From Variovorax paradoxus (GTDB lineage Bacteria; Pseudomonadota; Gammaproteobacteria; Burkholderiales; Burkholderiaceae_C), in contig NZ_CP046622.1 of assembly GCF_009755665.1 (NCBI RefSeq), positions 1,116,001-1,180,000 on the forward strand: a stretch of DNA of 64,000 nt. The letters are read 5' to 3'. Under the pieces are notes generated by a model. It was given only the letters and a program-made list of their open reading frames with translations. It was not told where the DNA came from and made no database searches. The position numbers and the translations under genes were made by a program. Position 1 is the first letter of the stretch. Each line of letters opens with the position of its first letter. Positions 35,956 to 45,047 of this stretch are shown here, one piece after another.

Positions 35956-36369
35956 TCAGCGCGAAGGCGCGGCAGGTTGCGGCGGCAGGGGTGTCACGGT
36001 TTCGCGGATGACGCCGCCGCCCATCACGCTGCCTTCGGTGGTGGTGCGTGCGCCGCCCTGCAGGCGGGCTTCGCAATCGGCGCGATCGGCAACCGGCTGT
36101 TCGCGGCAACGCGCCATGGCATTGGCGTCTGCGCGGCCCGGGCCAACGTTGGTCAGGCCATTGCGCTGCGCTTCCTGCCGCGCGGCACCGGCCTCGCGAA
36201 GACATGCGGCGCGGTCCTGCTGGACGCCGTCGCACACGGCGCGCTCCTGCTGCGCGCGTGCGGCCGAACCTGGCGCCTGGGCTTGCGCCGAGGCCGGGCC
36301 GGGTATGAGAAAACCGCTTGCCGCAAAAAGCGCGGCAGCAGAAAGGGCGGAACGAACTGTTGTTGTCAT
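35956..36369 (-). CDS. Secreted small protein, paralogue 1 of a tandem pair
   Basis: A 137-residue protein with a signal peptide (SALSAAALFAASGFL, cleaved near ASAQ). The mature part has VCDGVQQDRAACLREAGAARQEA, ADRADCEARLQGG and GSVMGGGVIRETVT, matching the downstream paralogue in order and spacing of four cysteines. It lacks that gene's Pro/Ala-rich tail and ends shortly after the shared Gly-rich segment. The two clearly arose by duplication. Function is unknown; conserved Cys pairs suggest disulfide bonds in the periplasm. Confidence 0.65.
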   Translation of the reverse strand: MTTTVRSALSAAALFAASGFLIPGPASAQAQAPGSAARAQQERAVCDGVQQDRAACLREAGAARQEAQRNGLTNVGPGRADANAMARCREQPVADRADCEARLQGGARTTTEGSVMGGGVIRETVTPLPPQPAAPSR

Positions 36370-36430
36370 CGGATGCTCCTGGTTGAGGCGCGCCCTCCGA
36401 AAGCGCGACCGGAGCAACAGTCTGGCCCGG

Positions 36431-36450
36431 CGCACCCCTTGCGGGGTGTG
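36431..36450. terminator. Hairpin downstream of cphA
   Basis: CACCCC (36433-36438), loop TTGC and GGGGTG (36443-36448) make a perfect six-base-pair stem, extendable by one GC and one GU pair. It lies in the 154-base gap between cphA and the small secreted genes. There is no T-run, so it may stabilise the end of the synthetase message more than terminate it. Confidence 0.35.
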
Positions 36451-36523
36451 GGACTGCAGAGACAGCAGGCCCGGCCAGACTCGCCGATGCGTGTGGGACG
36501 TGTCCGTCAGCCCCGGGCGGCGG

Positions 36524-39091
36524 TCAGCCCGCTGCGATGCGTTGCGCCAGGTGCGCGAGCGCTTCTTCGACCTGGTCGACCAGGATCAGCGACAGGTCGC
36601 CCGGCTGCAGCCGCGCGAGCGCGGTGTCGATGGCGACGAACTCTCCGCGGATCTCGTCGATGTAGCGCGTGCGTGCCGCGCCCTGCAGGCCCTGGCGCAG
36701 CAACGCCATCACCTCGCCGTCGGCACGGCCGCGCTGGGCCGCGTCCTGGTAGAGGATCACGTCGTCGAAGGCCTGGCCCAGGATGGCTGTCTGGTCGCGG
36801 ATGTCGGAATCGCGCCGGTCGCCGGCGCCGCTGATCACCACAGAGCGCTTGTTGGCCGGCATGGTGTCCACGGCCGACACCAGCGCGCGCATGGCGTCGG
36901 TGTTGTGGCCGTAGTCGGCAATCACGGTGGCGCCGCGGTAGTCCATGACGTTGAAGCGCCCAGGCACGCCGGCCGCGTCGTTCATGAAGCTGGCGAGGCC
37001 GCTGCGAATGGTGTCCCAGTCCAGGCCAACGGCCCATGCCGCGGCCACCGAGGCCATCACGTTGTCGACCTGGAAACCGATGGTGCCGTTGCGCGTGATC
37101 GGCACGTCGCGCAGCGCAATGCGCTCGCGCCACGAGCCCTCGGCCGCCACCAGCGTGTCCTGGTCGACGTACACGGTGCGCTTGCCTTGCGCGCGGTGCG
37201 TGGCCATCACCGGATGCTGGCGGTCGGCGGTGAAGAAGATCACGTGGCCGGGGCAGCCGGCGGCCATGGCGGCCACGTTGGGATCAGCGGCGTTGAGCAC
37301 CGCATAGCCATCGGGCGCCACGTTGCGGACGATCACGCGCTTGAGCACCGCCAGGTCTTCGACTGTGGTGATGTAGTTCAGGCCGAGGTGGTCGCCGCTG
37401 CCGATGTTGGTGACCACGGCCACCTGGCAGCGGTCGAAGCCGAGGCCTTCGCGCAGCACGCCGCCGCGCGCCACTTCGAACACGGCCGCATCCACGTCAG
37501 GGTGCATGAGCACGTTGCGCGCGCTCTTGGGGCCGCTGCAGTCGCCGCTGTCGGTCTGGCGGCCGTCGACGTACACGCCGTCGGTGTTGGTCATGCCGGT
37601 GCGCAGCCCGCTCGATGCGAGCAGGTGGTTGATGAGGCGCGCCGTGGTGGTCTTGCCGTTGGTGCCGGTCACGGCCACCACCGGAATGCGGCCGTCGTCG
37701 CCGGGGGCGAAGAGCGTGTCCACAATGGCCTCGCCGACCGCGCGGCCGCGGCCGAACGAGGGCGAGATATGCATGCGCAGGCCGGGCGCGGCATTGACCT
37801 CGACCACGCCGCCGTGCTGCTCTTCGAGCGGACGCAGCACGTTCTCGCACACCATGTCCACGCCGCAGATGTGCAGGCCGACCATCTGCGCCGCATCGAC
37901 CGCGCGCGCAGCCACTTCGGGGTGCACGGTGTCGGTTACGTCGGTGGCGGTGCCGCCGGTGGAAAGATTGGCGTTGTTGCGCAGCACCACGCGCTCGCCG
38001 CGCGCGGGCACGCTCTCGGGCGTGAGGCCCTGGGCCTCGAGCCGGCCGATGGCGATGTCGTCGAGCCGGATCTTGGTGAGCGAGGTGGCGTGTCCTTCGC
38101 CGCGGCGCGGGTCGAGGTTCACCGCGTCCACCAACTGGCGCACGGTGGAGCTGCCATCGCCGATCACGTTCGGCGGATCGCGCCGCGCGGCGGCCACGAG
38201 GCGGTCGCCCACCACCAGCAGGCGGAAATCGAAGCCCGGCAGAAATTTCTCGACCATGACTTCGCCGTATGCCGCGGCCGATTCGCAGGCAGCCGTGAGC
38301 TGCTCGCGGGTCGTGATGTTGACCGTGACACCCTTGCCCTGGTTGCCGTCCTGCGGCTTTACGACCACCGGCAGGCCGATTTCCATGGCCGCGGCCCAGC
38401 CGTCGTCGGCATCGGCGACGGGCCGGCCCAGCGGCACGGGCACGCCGGCGGCATTGAGCAGCTGCTTGGTGAGTTCCTTGTCCTGCGCAATCGATTCGGC
38501 CACGCCGCTGGTGCTGTCGATTTCGGCCGCCTGGATACGGCGCTGCTTGGAGCCCCAGCCGAACTGCACCAGGCTGCCGCTGGTGAGGCGGCGGTACGGA
38601 ATGCCGCGCGCCACGGCGGCATCGACGATGGAGCCGGTGCTCGGGCCGAGCCGCTCCGATTCGTCGAGGTCGCGCAATTCAGTGATGGCGGCGGAGGCGT
38701 CGAACGCCGTGTCGGCCAGTGTGGCTGCAATCAGCTCTTCGGCCAGCGCGAGTGCGCGGCGCCCGACGGCTTCTTCGCTGTACTGGAAGGTGACTTGGTA
38801 CACGCCTTCTTCCACGGTGGGAGAGGTGTGGCCGAAATTGACGGCGCAGCCAGCCTGGGCCTGCAGCGCCACGGCGGCGTTCTCGAGCACGTGCGCGAGC
38901 GCGAGCGGCTGCCCCAGCACCATCGGATGCAGTTCGCCGATGGTGGGAAAGCGTGCACGCAGGCGAGCTTCGAAGCCCGGCAACCGGCTGACGGCGTTTT
39001 CATCGCCTTCGCAGGCAACGACGGCTTCGATGGCAGTGTGGCGGCTCCAGAGGTTGGGACCGCGCAAGGCGCGGGTACGGGTAACTTTCAT
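36524..39091 (-). CDS. cphA: Cyanophycin synthetase
   Basis: An 855-residue cytoplasmic enzyme that builds multi-L-arginyl-poly-L-aspartate from Asp and Arg using ATP. The N-terminal domain is family-specific (LRGPNLWSRHTA), residues ~210-460 are the ATP-grasp domain (VVVKPQDGNQGKGV; DMVCENVLRPLEEQ), and residues ~470-855 are the Mur-ligase-like domain with an intact P-loop GTNGKTTTARL near residue 475 and the segment GDCSGPKSARNVL. ATG 39091 is chosen by homology; upstream residues are out of family. The gene starts 13 bases after the shorter paralogue, so both are co-transcribed. Confidence 0.93.
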   Translation of the reverse strand: MKVTRTRALRGPNLWSRHTAIEAVVACEGDENAVSRLPGFEARLRARFPTIGELHPMVLGQPLALAHVLENAAVALQAQAGCAVNFGHTSPTVEEGVYQVTFQYSEEAVGRRALALAEELIAATLADTAFDASAAITELRDLDESERLGPSTGSIVDAAVARGIPYRRLTSGSLVQFGWGSKQRRIQAAEIDSTSGVAESIAQDKELTKQLLNAAGVPVPLGRPVADADDGWAAAMEIGLPVVVKPQDGNQGKGVTVNITTREQLTAACESAAAYGEVMVEKFLPGFDFRLLVVGDRLVAAARRDPPNVIGDGSSTVRQLVDAVNLDPRRGEGHATSLTKIRLDDIAIGRLEAQGLTPESVPARGERVVLRNNANLSTGGTATDVTDTVHPEVAARAVDAAQMVGLHICGVDMVCENVLRPLEEQHGGVVEVNAAPGLRMHISPSFGRGRAVGEAIVDTLFAPGDDGRIPVVAVTGTNGKTTTARLINHLLASSGLRTGMTNTDGVYVDGRQTDSGDCSGPKSARNVLMHPDVDAAVFEVARGGVLREGLGFDRCQVAVVTNIGSGDHLGLNYITTVEDLAVLKRVIVRNVAPDGYAVLNAADPNVAAMAAGCPGHVIFFTADRQHPVMATHRAQGKRTVYVDQDTLVAAEGSWRERIALRDVPITRNGTIGFQVDNVMASVAAAWAVGLDWDTIRSGLASFMNDAAGVPGRFNVMDYRGATVIADYGHNTDAMRALVSAVDTMPANKRSVVISGAGDRRDSDIRDQTAILGQAFDDVILYQDAAQRGRADGEVMALLRQGLQGAARTRYIDEIRGEFVAIDTALARLQPGDLSLILVDQVEEALAHLAQRIAAG

Positions 39092-39104
39092 GGGGCGGCG
39101 CGCA

Positions 39105-41348
39105 TCAGGCAAATTGGGGTTGGGACGAAAGCGGCTGCGTCTGCGAGAGCTGCAGCGAGGCCAGCGCGGCCTGCAGGTCGGCCTCGAAAGCCTCGACGCC
39201 CGCACCGATGAGGTTCAGCGGAATGCCCAGCGCCCAGGCTGCGGCCACGGCGGCCAGCAGGCTCTCGAGGCTGACACCCGCGTGCGTGGCACGCCAGACG
39301 GTGAGGCGGCCAAGGCCGGGCAGGAAAGATTCGCTGCTGCCGGTGGCCAGCACCACGCGGTCTTGCCGCACCAGCACGGCCTTGCCGCCCGCGGCCTGGT
39401 GCGCGGTGAGGGCAGGGGCCTGCGGATCGGCGGCATACAGGATGACGGAACCGTCGCACAGCGGCGCCAGGCCGGCCACGCGCGGATCGCCCGCGTTGAG
39501 CACGGCCGTGCCTTCGGCCAGAACCACGTCGACCTGCGTGCGCAACACCTTGACCATCTGGTCGCTTTCGGTGATGTCGTAGTCGGCCAGCGCCTCGACG
39601 CCTTCGAGGTCGGTGACGATGCCTACTTCGCAGCGGTCGTACGCCAGGCCGTCGCGCAGAATCGTTTCGGCACCGTTCTCGATCACCACGGCTTCCACCG
39701 CGCGGTTTACGAGCAGGCGGTGGCCGGCGTCCCCGTTGGCGCTGTCGCGTGCATCGACGCGGCGGCGCTCGAGAAAGAGGCCGTCTCGGCAGGCAAGGCC
39801 GGTGTGGCGCCCGCCGAGGTTGATAACCCAGGCAACCAGCCGCGCGAGCACGGCGGTGCCCTTGGAGCCCGCGACGCCCACCACCGGAATGCGGCCCGGC
39901 GCGTCGTTGGGAAACAGGTGGTCGCAAATCGCGCGGCCCACCGGGCGCGGCGAGCCGACGGCCGGCTTCAGGTGCATCAGGAGACCGGGGCCGGCATTCA
40001 CTTCGACGATAGCGCCGCGCTGAGGGCCGAGGGGCTTGCCGATGTCCTGCGCCACGAGGTCGATGCCCGCAATGTCGAGCCCCACCACGCGCGCGGCCAG
40101 CACGGCGGCATGCGCCACTTCAGGGTGGACCTGGTCGGTACAGTCATTGGCCATGTTGCCGTTGCGCTGGATGGTGACCACGCGGCCGGCGGCCGGCACG
40201 GAAGCAGCGTCGAGCTCCTGGCGCTTGAGTTCGAGCTGCAGCTTGGCATCCGTGGCCAGCACGATCAGGTCGAGCGGATATTCCTCTTCGGCGCCGCGGC
40301 GCGGATCGCTGTTGAGCTGCTTTTCGATGAGCTCGGCCACGGTGCTCTTGCCGTCGCCGGTCACGGTAATGATTTCGCCGCGCGCAGCCGCCACCACTTC
40401 GCCGCCCACCACCAGCAGGCGGTGTTCGTGGCCGCGAATGAAGCGCTCGACCATCACGTCGCTGCCTTCGGGCTCGGCCACCGCATAGGCGGCCATGACT
40501 TCTTCGCGCGTGGTGAGTTCGAGCGACACACCGCGGCCGTGGTTGGCGTCCGACGGTTTCACGACCACCGGCAGGCCGATGTCTTCGGCGGCTTCCCAGG
40601 CCTCTTCGGCGCTGGCCACCACCTGTCCTTCGGGCACCGGCACGCCGCAGCTCGCGAGCAGCGACTTGGTCAGCTCCTTGTCGCTGGCAATCGACTCGCC
40701 GATGGCGCTGGTGTAGTCGGTTTCGGCGGTCCAGATGCGCTGCTGGTTGGCGCCGTAGCCCAGTTGCACCAGGTTGCCGCTGTTCAGCCGCATGTGCGGT
40801 ATGCCGCGGTCGGTGGCCGCGGACACGATGGCCGCGGTGCTCGGGCCGAGGTAGCAGTCTTCAACCTTGGCCTTGACCGCATCGACCGCCTTCTGCACGT
40901 CGGCGGCGGTGAACGGGTCGTTGTTGATGGCCGCCATCAGCAGGCGATGGCCTTCGGCCAGCGCCACGCGGGCGACCTGCTCGTCGCGCGCGCGGAACAC
41001 CATGCGGTAGACGCCGTGCTCCGAGGTGCTGCGCGTCTGGCCGAAACCGGTCGGCATGCCGGCCAGGTTCAAGAGCTCGATCACCACGTGTTCGAGCACG
41101 TGGCCTGACCAGGTACCTTCAGTCAGCCGCTGGATGAAGCCGCCGCGCTCGCCCACGCCGCAATGGTGCTCGATGAGCGCCGGCAGCAGGGTCGTCAGGC
41201 GGTCGGTAAACCCGTCGATCTTGTTGGAGGGGTAGTCTTCCAGCTGGCCCAGATCGAGCCAGACTTCGAGCACCGGACGGTAGGTCCAGAGGTTGGGACC
41301 GCGCAAATAGTTGATGCGCAGCAGGCGGATGTCGTCGAAACGGGTCAT
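39105..41348 (-). CDS. cphA': Second cyanophycin synthetase (CphA'-type) with degenerate Mur-ligase P-loop
   Basis: A 747-residue paralogue of the following cphA. The N-terminal domain (LRGPNLWTYRPVLEVWL) and the ATP-grasp domain (VVVKPSDANHGRGVSLEL; GIDLVAQDIGKPLGPQ) are complete. In the C-terminal Mur-ligase-like domain the P-loop reads GVAGSKGTAVLARL near residue 491 in place of GTNGKTTT, and the GDCSGP segment is missing. The C-terminal domain is also ~100 residues shorter. It may keep the aspartate-adding half reaction and act with CphA; paired cphA genes are known in Cupriavidus and relatives. ATG at 41348. Confidence 0.88.
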   Translation of the reverse strand: MTRFDDIRLLRINYLRGPNLWTYRPVLEVWLDLGQLEDYPSNKIDGFTDRLTTLLPALIEHHCGVGERGGFIQRLTEGTWSGHVLEHVVIELLNLAGMPTGFGQTRSTSEHGVYRMVFRARDEQVARVALAEGHRLLMAAINNDPFTAADVQKAVDAVKAKVEDCYLGPSTAAIVSAATDRGIPHMRLNSGNLVQLGYGANQQRIWTAETDYTSAIGESIASDKELTKSLLASCGVPVPEGQVVASAEEAWEAAEDIGLPVVVKPSDANHGRGVSLELTTREEVMAAYAVAEPEGSDVMVERFIRGHEHRLLVVGGEVVAAARGEIITVTGDGKSTVAELIEKQLNSDPRRGAEEEYPLDLIVLATDAKLQLELKRQELDAASVPAAGRVVTIQRNGNMANDCTDQVHPEVAHAAVLAARVVGLDIAGIDLVAQDIGKPLGPQRGAIVEVNAGPGLLMHLKPAVGSPRPVGRAICDHLFPNDAPGRIPVVGVAGSKGTAVLARLVAWVINLGGRHTGLACRDGLFLERRRVDARDSANGDAGHRLLVNRAVEAVVIENGAETILRDGLAYDRCEVGIVTDLEGVEALADYDITESDQMVKVLRTQVDVVLAEGTAVLNAGDPRVAGLAPLCDGSVILYAADPQAPALTAHQAAGGKAVLVRQDRVVLATGSSESFLPGLGRLTVWRATHAGVSLESLLAAVAAAWALGIPLNLIGAGVEAFEADLQAALASLQLSQTQPLSSQPQFA

Positions 41349-41487
41349 GCAAACGTTCGATGTGCTTTGGCCGAGCACCACGGCGCCTTCAAGCGCGCCC
41401 ATGGCAATCGGTCAGAATCGGCGCCCGACAAAGGACGCCATGGCGCGGTCCCTGAGGCCCGCGACGGGCAAGAGTCAAAGAAACACA

Positions 41488-43770
41488 ATGCAACATCACG
41501 ATCCAGTCGGCACCCGGGAGGGCGAAACAGAGGCGGCATCAGACGCGCTGAAAAGCCGGCTCGCTGCCGCGGAAAACGTTCTGGTCACATTACCGGTTGA
41601 CCTCGACGAAGAACTTCTGTTTACGTTTGGCCTCGTGGCCCTGACCGACCGGCGGCTCATGGCGCTGCAACCGGGCGGGCAATGGTGTGAGTGGTCACTA
41701 GCCGATGAATCCCTGGAACTGTATCTCAACGACCATTCGGGCGTTGGAACCCTTGATCTGGTCGGCGCAAAGGGCCGGCTGGCGCGCTGGCGCTACACCT
41801 TGGCCAACCAGCCAGCCGCGCTGCGGCTGCTCAAGCTGTTCGGCCAGCGGGCGAACGGAGTTGTCGCCGAAGCGGTAGCGGAGCCCGATGGCGACGACCC
41901 GGGCGCCGCCGACACCGAGCTGCAGACCCCCCCTTCGACCTGGGTGCTGCTGCGCCTGGGCCGCTTTGCCAAGCCTTACCGCAAGCAGCTGATCGCGGGT
42001 TTCTTCCTGACCCTTATTTCGACCGCCGCGACGCTGGTGCCGCCGTACCTGACCATCCCGCTGATGGACGACATCCTGATTCCGTTCCAGAACGGGCAGA
42101 AGATCGATCCCTCACGTGTGGCGCTTTACCTGAGCGGGCTGCTCGGCGCGGCGCTGGTCGGCTGGGGCCTGGGCTGGGCGCGCACCTACCTGCTGGCGCT
42201 GGTGTCGGAGCGCATTGGCGCCGACCTGCGCACCACCACGTACGAGCACTTGCTGACCTTGCCGCTCGACTATTTCGGCGGCAAGCGCACGGGCGACCTG
42301 ATGGCGCGCATCGGCTCGGAAACCGACCGCATCAACGTATTTCTCTCGCTGCATGCGCTCGACTTTGCGAACGACGTGCTGATGATCGTGATGACCGCGG
42401 TCATCCTCGTGTCCATCAATCCGCTGCTGGCGGTGGTCACGCTGGTGCCGCTCCCCTTCATCGCCTGGATGATCCATGTGGTGCGCGACCGTCTGCGCAC
42501 GGGCTTCGAGAAGATCGACCGCGTGTGGTCGGAGGTCACCAACGTGCTGGCCGACACCATTCCCGGCATTCGCGTGGTCAAGGCCTTTGCGCAAGAGCGC
42601 CGCGAAGCCGAACGGTTTCGCATTGCCAACGTCTACAACCTGCAGGTCAACGACAAGCTCAACCGCACCTGGTCGCTGTTCACGCCCACCGTGTCGCTGC
42701 TGACCGAAATCGGCCTGCTCGTGGTGTGGGGCTTCGGCATCTGGCAGGTGGCGCGCGGCAGCATTACCGTGGGTGTGCTCACCGCCTTCATCGCGTACAT
42801 CGGCCGTTTCTACACGCGGCTCGATTCCATGAGCCGCATCGTGTCGGTCACGCAAAAGGCCGCGGCGGGCGCCAAGCGCATCTTCGACATCCTGGACCAC
42901 GTGAGCAACGTGCCCGAGCCCGCCAACCCGGTGAAGATCGAACGCGTGCAGGGCCGCATCGAGATGAGCGGGCTCGGCTTTCGCTACGGTTCGCGCGCGG
43001 TGATCCGCGACCTCGACCTGACCATCGAGCCGGGCGAGATGATCGGCCTGGTGGGCCACAGCGGCTCGGGCAAGAGCACGCTGGTCAACCTGATCTGCCG
43101 CTTCTACGACGTGACCGATGGCGCCATCAAGGTCGACGGCACCGACATCCGCCGCTTTGCCGTGGCCGACTACCGGCGCCACGTGGGGCTGGTGCTGCAG
43201 GAGCCATTCCTGTTCTTCGGCACCATTGCGCAGAACATCGCGTACGGCAAGCCCGATGCCACGCGCGAAGAAATCGTGGCCGCAGCGCGCGCCGCGCATG
43301 CGCATGACTTCATCCTGCGCCTGCCGCATGGCTACGACTCGCTCGTGGGCGAACGCGGCCAGGGCCTTTCAGGCGGCGAGCGCCAGCGCATCAGCATTGC
43401 GCGCGCGCTGCTCATCGACCCGCGCATCCTCATCCTCGACGAGGCCACTTCGGCCGTGGACACCGAGACCGAGAAAGAAATCCAGAAGGCGCTGGACAAC
43501 CTCGTGCAGGGCCGCACCACCATTGCGATTGCGCACCGCCTCTCGACGCTGCGCAAGGCCGACCGGCTGGTTGTGATGGACCGCGGCGAGGTGGTCGAGG
43601 TCGGTCCGCACGACGACCTGATGGCGAAGCAGGGCGCCTATTGGCGGCTCTACCAGGCGCAACTGCGCCAGGCGGACGACGATGCGAGCGAAGGCGCGGT
43701 GAACGAACGTGCGGGCGCCCAGGTGCAGTTGGTGCCGAGCCATGCGGCGCACCCGGCGGGAGACGCGTGA
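41488..43770 (+). CDS. Cyanophycin metabolism-associated ABC transporter
   Basis: A 760-residue exporter-type ABC protein, divergent from the synthetases over a 139-base spacer. The first ~140 residues form a domain that is not part of a normal exporter: alternating strands such as LFTFGLVALTDRRLMAL resemble a bacterial PH-like fold. Then come about six membrane helices and an ATPase with [28 protein letters not shown] and ILILDEATSAVD. I recognise it as the ABC family that accompanies cyanophycin genes. The substrate is unknown: cyanophycin dipeptides, arginine or a lipid are possible. Stop and next start overlap as TGATG. Confidence 0.85.
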   Translation: MQHHDPVGTREGETEAASDALKSRLAAAENVLVTLPVDLDEELLFTFGLVALTDRRLMALQPGGQWCEWSLADESLELYLNDHSGVGTLDLVGAKGRLARWRYTLANQPAALRLLKLFGQRANGVVAEAVAEPDGDDPGAADTELQTPPSTWVLLRLGRFAKPYRKQLIAGFFLTLISTAATLVPPYLTIPLMDDILIPFQNGQKIDPSRVALYLSGLLGAALVGWGLGWARTYLLALVSERIGADLRTTTYEHLLTLPLDYFGGKRTGDLMARIGSETDRINVFLSLHALDFANDVLMIVMTAVILVSINPLLAVVTLVPLPFIAWMIHVVRDRLRTGFEKIDRVWSEVTNVLADTIPGIRVVKAFAQERREAERFRIANVYNLQVNDKLNRTWSLFTPTVSLLTEIGLLVVWGFGIWQVARGSITVGVLTAFIAYIGRFYTRLDSMSRIVSVTQKAAAGAKRIFDILDHVSNVPEPANPVKIERVQGRIEMSGLGFRYGSRAVIRDLDLTIEPGEMIGLVGHSGSGKSTLVNLICRFYDVTDGAIKVDGTDIRRFAVADYRRHVGLVLQEPFLFFGTIAQNIAYGKPDATREEIVAAARAAHAHDFILRLPHGYDSLVGERGQGLSGGERQRISIARALLIDPRILILDEATSAVDTETEKEIQKALDNLVQGRTTIAIAHRLSTLRKADRLVVMDRGEVVEVGPHDDLMAKQGAYWRLYQAQLRQADDDASEGAVNERAGAQVQLVPSHAAHPAGDA

Positions 43771-44261
43771 TGAGCAACAGCAACAACACAGCCGCTGCCC
43801 CGGTTTTTGACCTTGCGCGCGATGCCTTCGACCGCCTTGTGCTGACCGATGCCGGGGGCGAGCGCCACGTGGGCGTGACGCCAGTGCGTGCATTTCCGCT
43901 CAGCGCGCCCGGAGAGGGCGTGTCGCTGGTTGGCGGCGAAGGCCGCGAGCTGGTCTGGATCGATCGCGTCGAGGCCCTGCCGCCTGAAACGCGTGCATTG
44001 CTCGAGCAAGAGCTGGCGGTGCGCGACTTTGCGCCCACGCTGCTGAAGCTGCACGGCGTGTCGAGCTTCGGCGTGCCCAGCACCTGGACCGTGAACACCG
44101 ACCGCGGCGAAACCACCTTCGTGCTCAAGGCCGAGGAAGACATCCGCCGGCTCGAAGGCGGCGCGTTGCTGATTGCCAGCGCGCACGGCGTGCAGTTCCG
44201 CATTCCCGACGTGAAGGCGCTCGACCGCCCATCGCGCAAGCTGCTCGAGCGCTTTCTCTAG
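43770..44261 (+). CDS. DUF1854 protein, cyanophycin-associated
   Basis: A 163-residue cytoplasmic protein coupled to the ABC transporter by a one-base overlap. The segments VRAFPLSAPGEGVSLV and VPSTWTVNTDRGETTFVLKAEEDIRR, separated in sequence, are family features that I recall as DUF1854, a family that travels with this ABC transporter beside cphA genes. The beta-rich composition recalls the transporter's own N-terminal domain. No catalytic motif is visible; a regulatory or adaptor subunit is the best guess. Confidence 0.8.
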   Translation: MSNSNNTAAAPVFDLARDAFDRLVLTDAGGERHVGVTPVRAFPLSAPGEGVSLVGGEGRELVWIDRVEALPPETRALLEQELAVRDFAPTLLKLHGVSSFGVPSTWTVNTDRGETTFVLKAEEDIRRLEGGALLIASAHGVQFRIPDVKALDRPSRKLLERFL

Positions 44262-44292
44262 CAGGCTGCGAAAATCAGGGCTTTTGTACCCG

Positions 44293-44311
44293 CGACGGCT
44301 CACTGCCGTCG
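44293..44311 (+). promoter_or_regulatory. Hairpin just ahead of the queC ribosome-binding site
   Basis: CGACGG (44293-44298) and CCGTCG (44306-44311) form a perfect six-base-pair stem with a seven-base loop. The next bases, AAGAGA, are the likely ribosome site for the ATG at 44319. It could be the end of the DUF1854 transcript or a translational brake. It is too short for a known preQ1 riboswitch. Confidence 0.3.
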
Positions 44312-44318
44312 AAGAGAA

Positions 44319-45047
44319 ATGCCCCTGCACACCACCGCCCTCGTCCTGTTCTCCGGTGGCCAGGACTCGACCACCTGCCTCGCGGATGCGCTCTCCAAAT
44401 ACCAGCGCGTCGAAACGCTGGGCTTCGACTACGGCCAGCGGCACCGCGTCGAACTCGACGTGCGCGGCACCATCCTTTCGAAGATGCGCGAGCGCTTTCC
44501 AGACTGGGCGCCGCGCCTGGGCGAAGACCACGTGCTCACGCTCGCCGCGCTGGCGCAGCTCGGCGGCTCTTCGCTCACGGAAGAGGTAGCGTTCGAAATG
44601 CAGGCCGACGGCCTGCCCAACACCTTCGTGCCCGGCCGCAACCTGCTGTTCCTCACGCTTGCTGGCGCGCTGGCCTACCGGCGCGGCCTGCAGGTGATCG
44701 TTACCGGCGTCTGCGAAACCGACTTTTCGGGCTACCCCGACTGCCGCGACGACACCATGAAGGCAATGCAGCTCGCGCTCTCGCTCGGGCTGGAGCGCCG
44801 CCTCGTCATCGAAACGCCGCTGATGTGGATCGACAAGGCCGAGACCTGGCAGATGGCGCACCGCCTCGGCGGCGAGCCGCTGGTCGACCTGATCGTGGAA
44901 GAAACCCACACCTGCTATCTGGGCGATCGGGAGCATCGCCAGGCCTGGGGCTACGGCTGCGGCGAATGCCCCGCTTGCGATTTGCGCAAGAAGGGGTGGG
45001 AGCGCTACGCGGCGGCGGCGCCTGCCGGCGTCACCTCCACGCGATAG
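44319..45047 (+). CDS. queC: 7-cyano-7-deazaguanine synthase QueC
   Basis: A 242-residue ATP-dependent enzyme that converts 7-carboxy-7-deazaguanine to preQ0 in queuosine biosynthesis. The PP-loop is [12 protein letters not shown]. The zinc site is formed by a Cys in THTCYLG and three in [11 protein letters not shown]. Also conserved are [18 protein letters not shown] and [10 protein letters not shown]. The gene follows the DUF1854 gene by 57 bases but has no functional link to it. Its 3' end overlaps the convergent transporter gene by 43 bases. Confidence 0.95.
   Translation: MPLHTTALVLFSGGQDSTTCLADALSKYQRVETLGFDYGQRHRVELDVRGTILSKMRERFPDWAPRLGEDHVLTLAALAQLGGSSLTEEVAFEMQADGLPNTFVPGRNLLFLTLAGALAYRRGLQVIVTGVCETDFSGYPDCRDDTMKAMQLALSLGLERRLVIETPLMWIDKAETWQMAHRLGGEPLVDLIVEETHTCYLGDREHRQAWGYGCGECPACDLRKKGWERYAAAAPAGVTSTR

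Noticed and set aside
35891..41108. Two very long plus-strand open frames opposite the cyanophycin synthetase genes
   Set aside because: They are antisense shadows produced by high GC and codon bias. Their translations are rich in His, Arg and Gly with no domain, and the minus-strand genes are unmistakable.
44262..44318. A preQ1 riboswitch upstream of queC
   Set aside because: The 57-base gap has one simple hairpin and no pseudoknot-forming A-rich tail or recognisable aptamer sequence.
45005..45047. Possible frameshift because queC and the SbmA-like gene overlap at their 3' ends
   Set aside because: Both proteins have normal lengths and complete C-terminal motifs, so the 43-base convergent overlap is natural.
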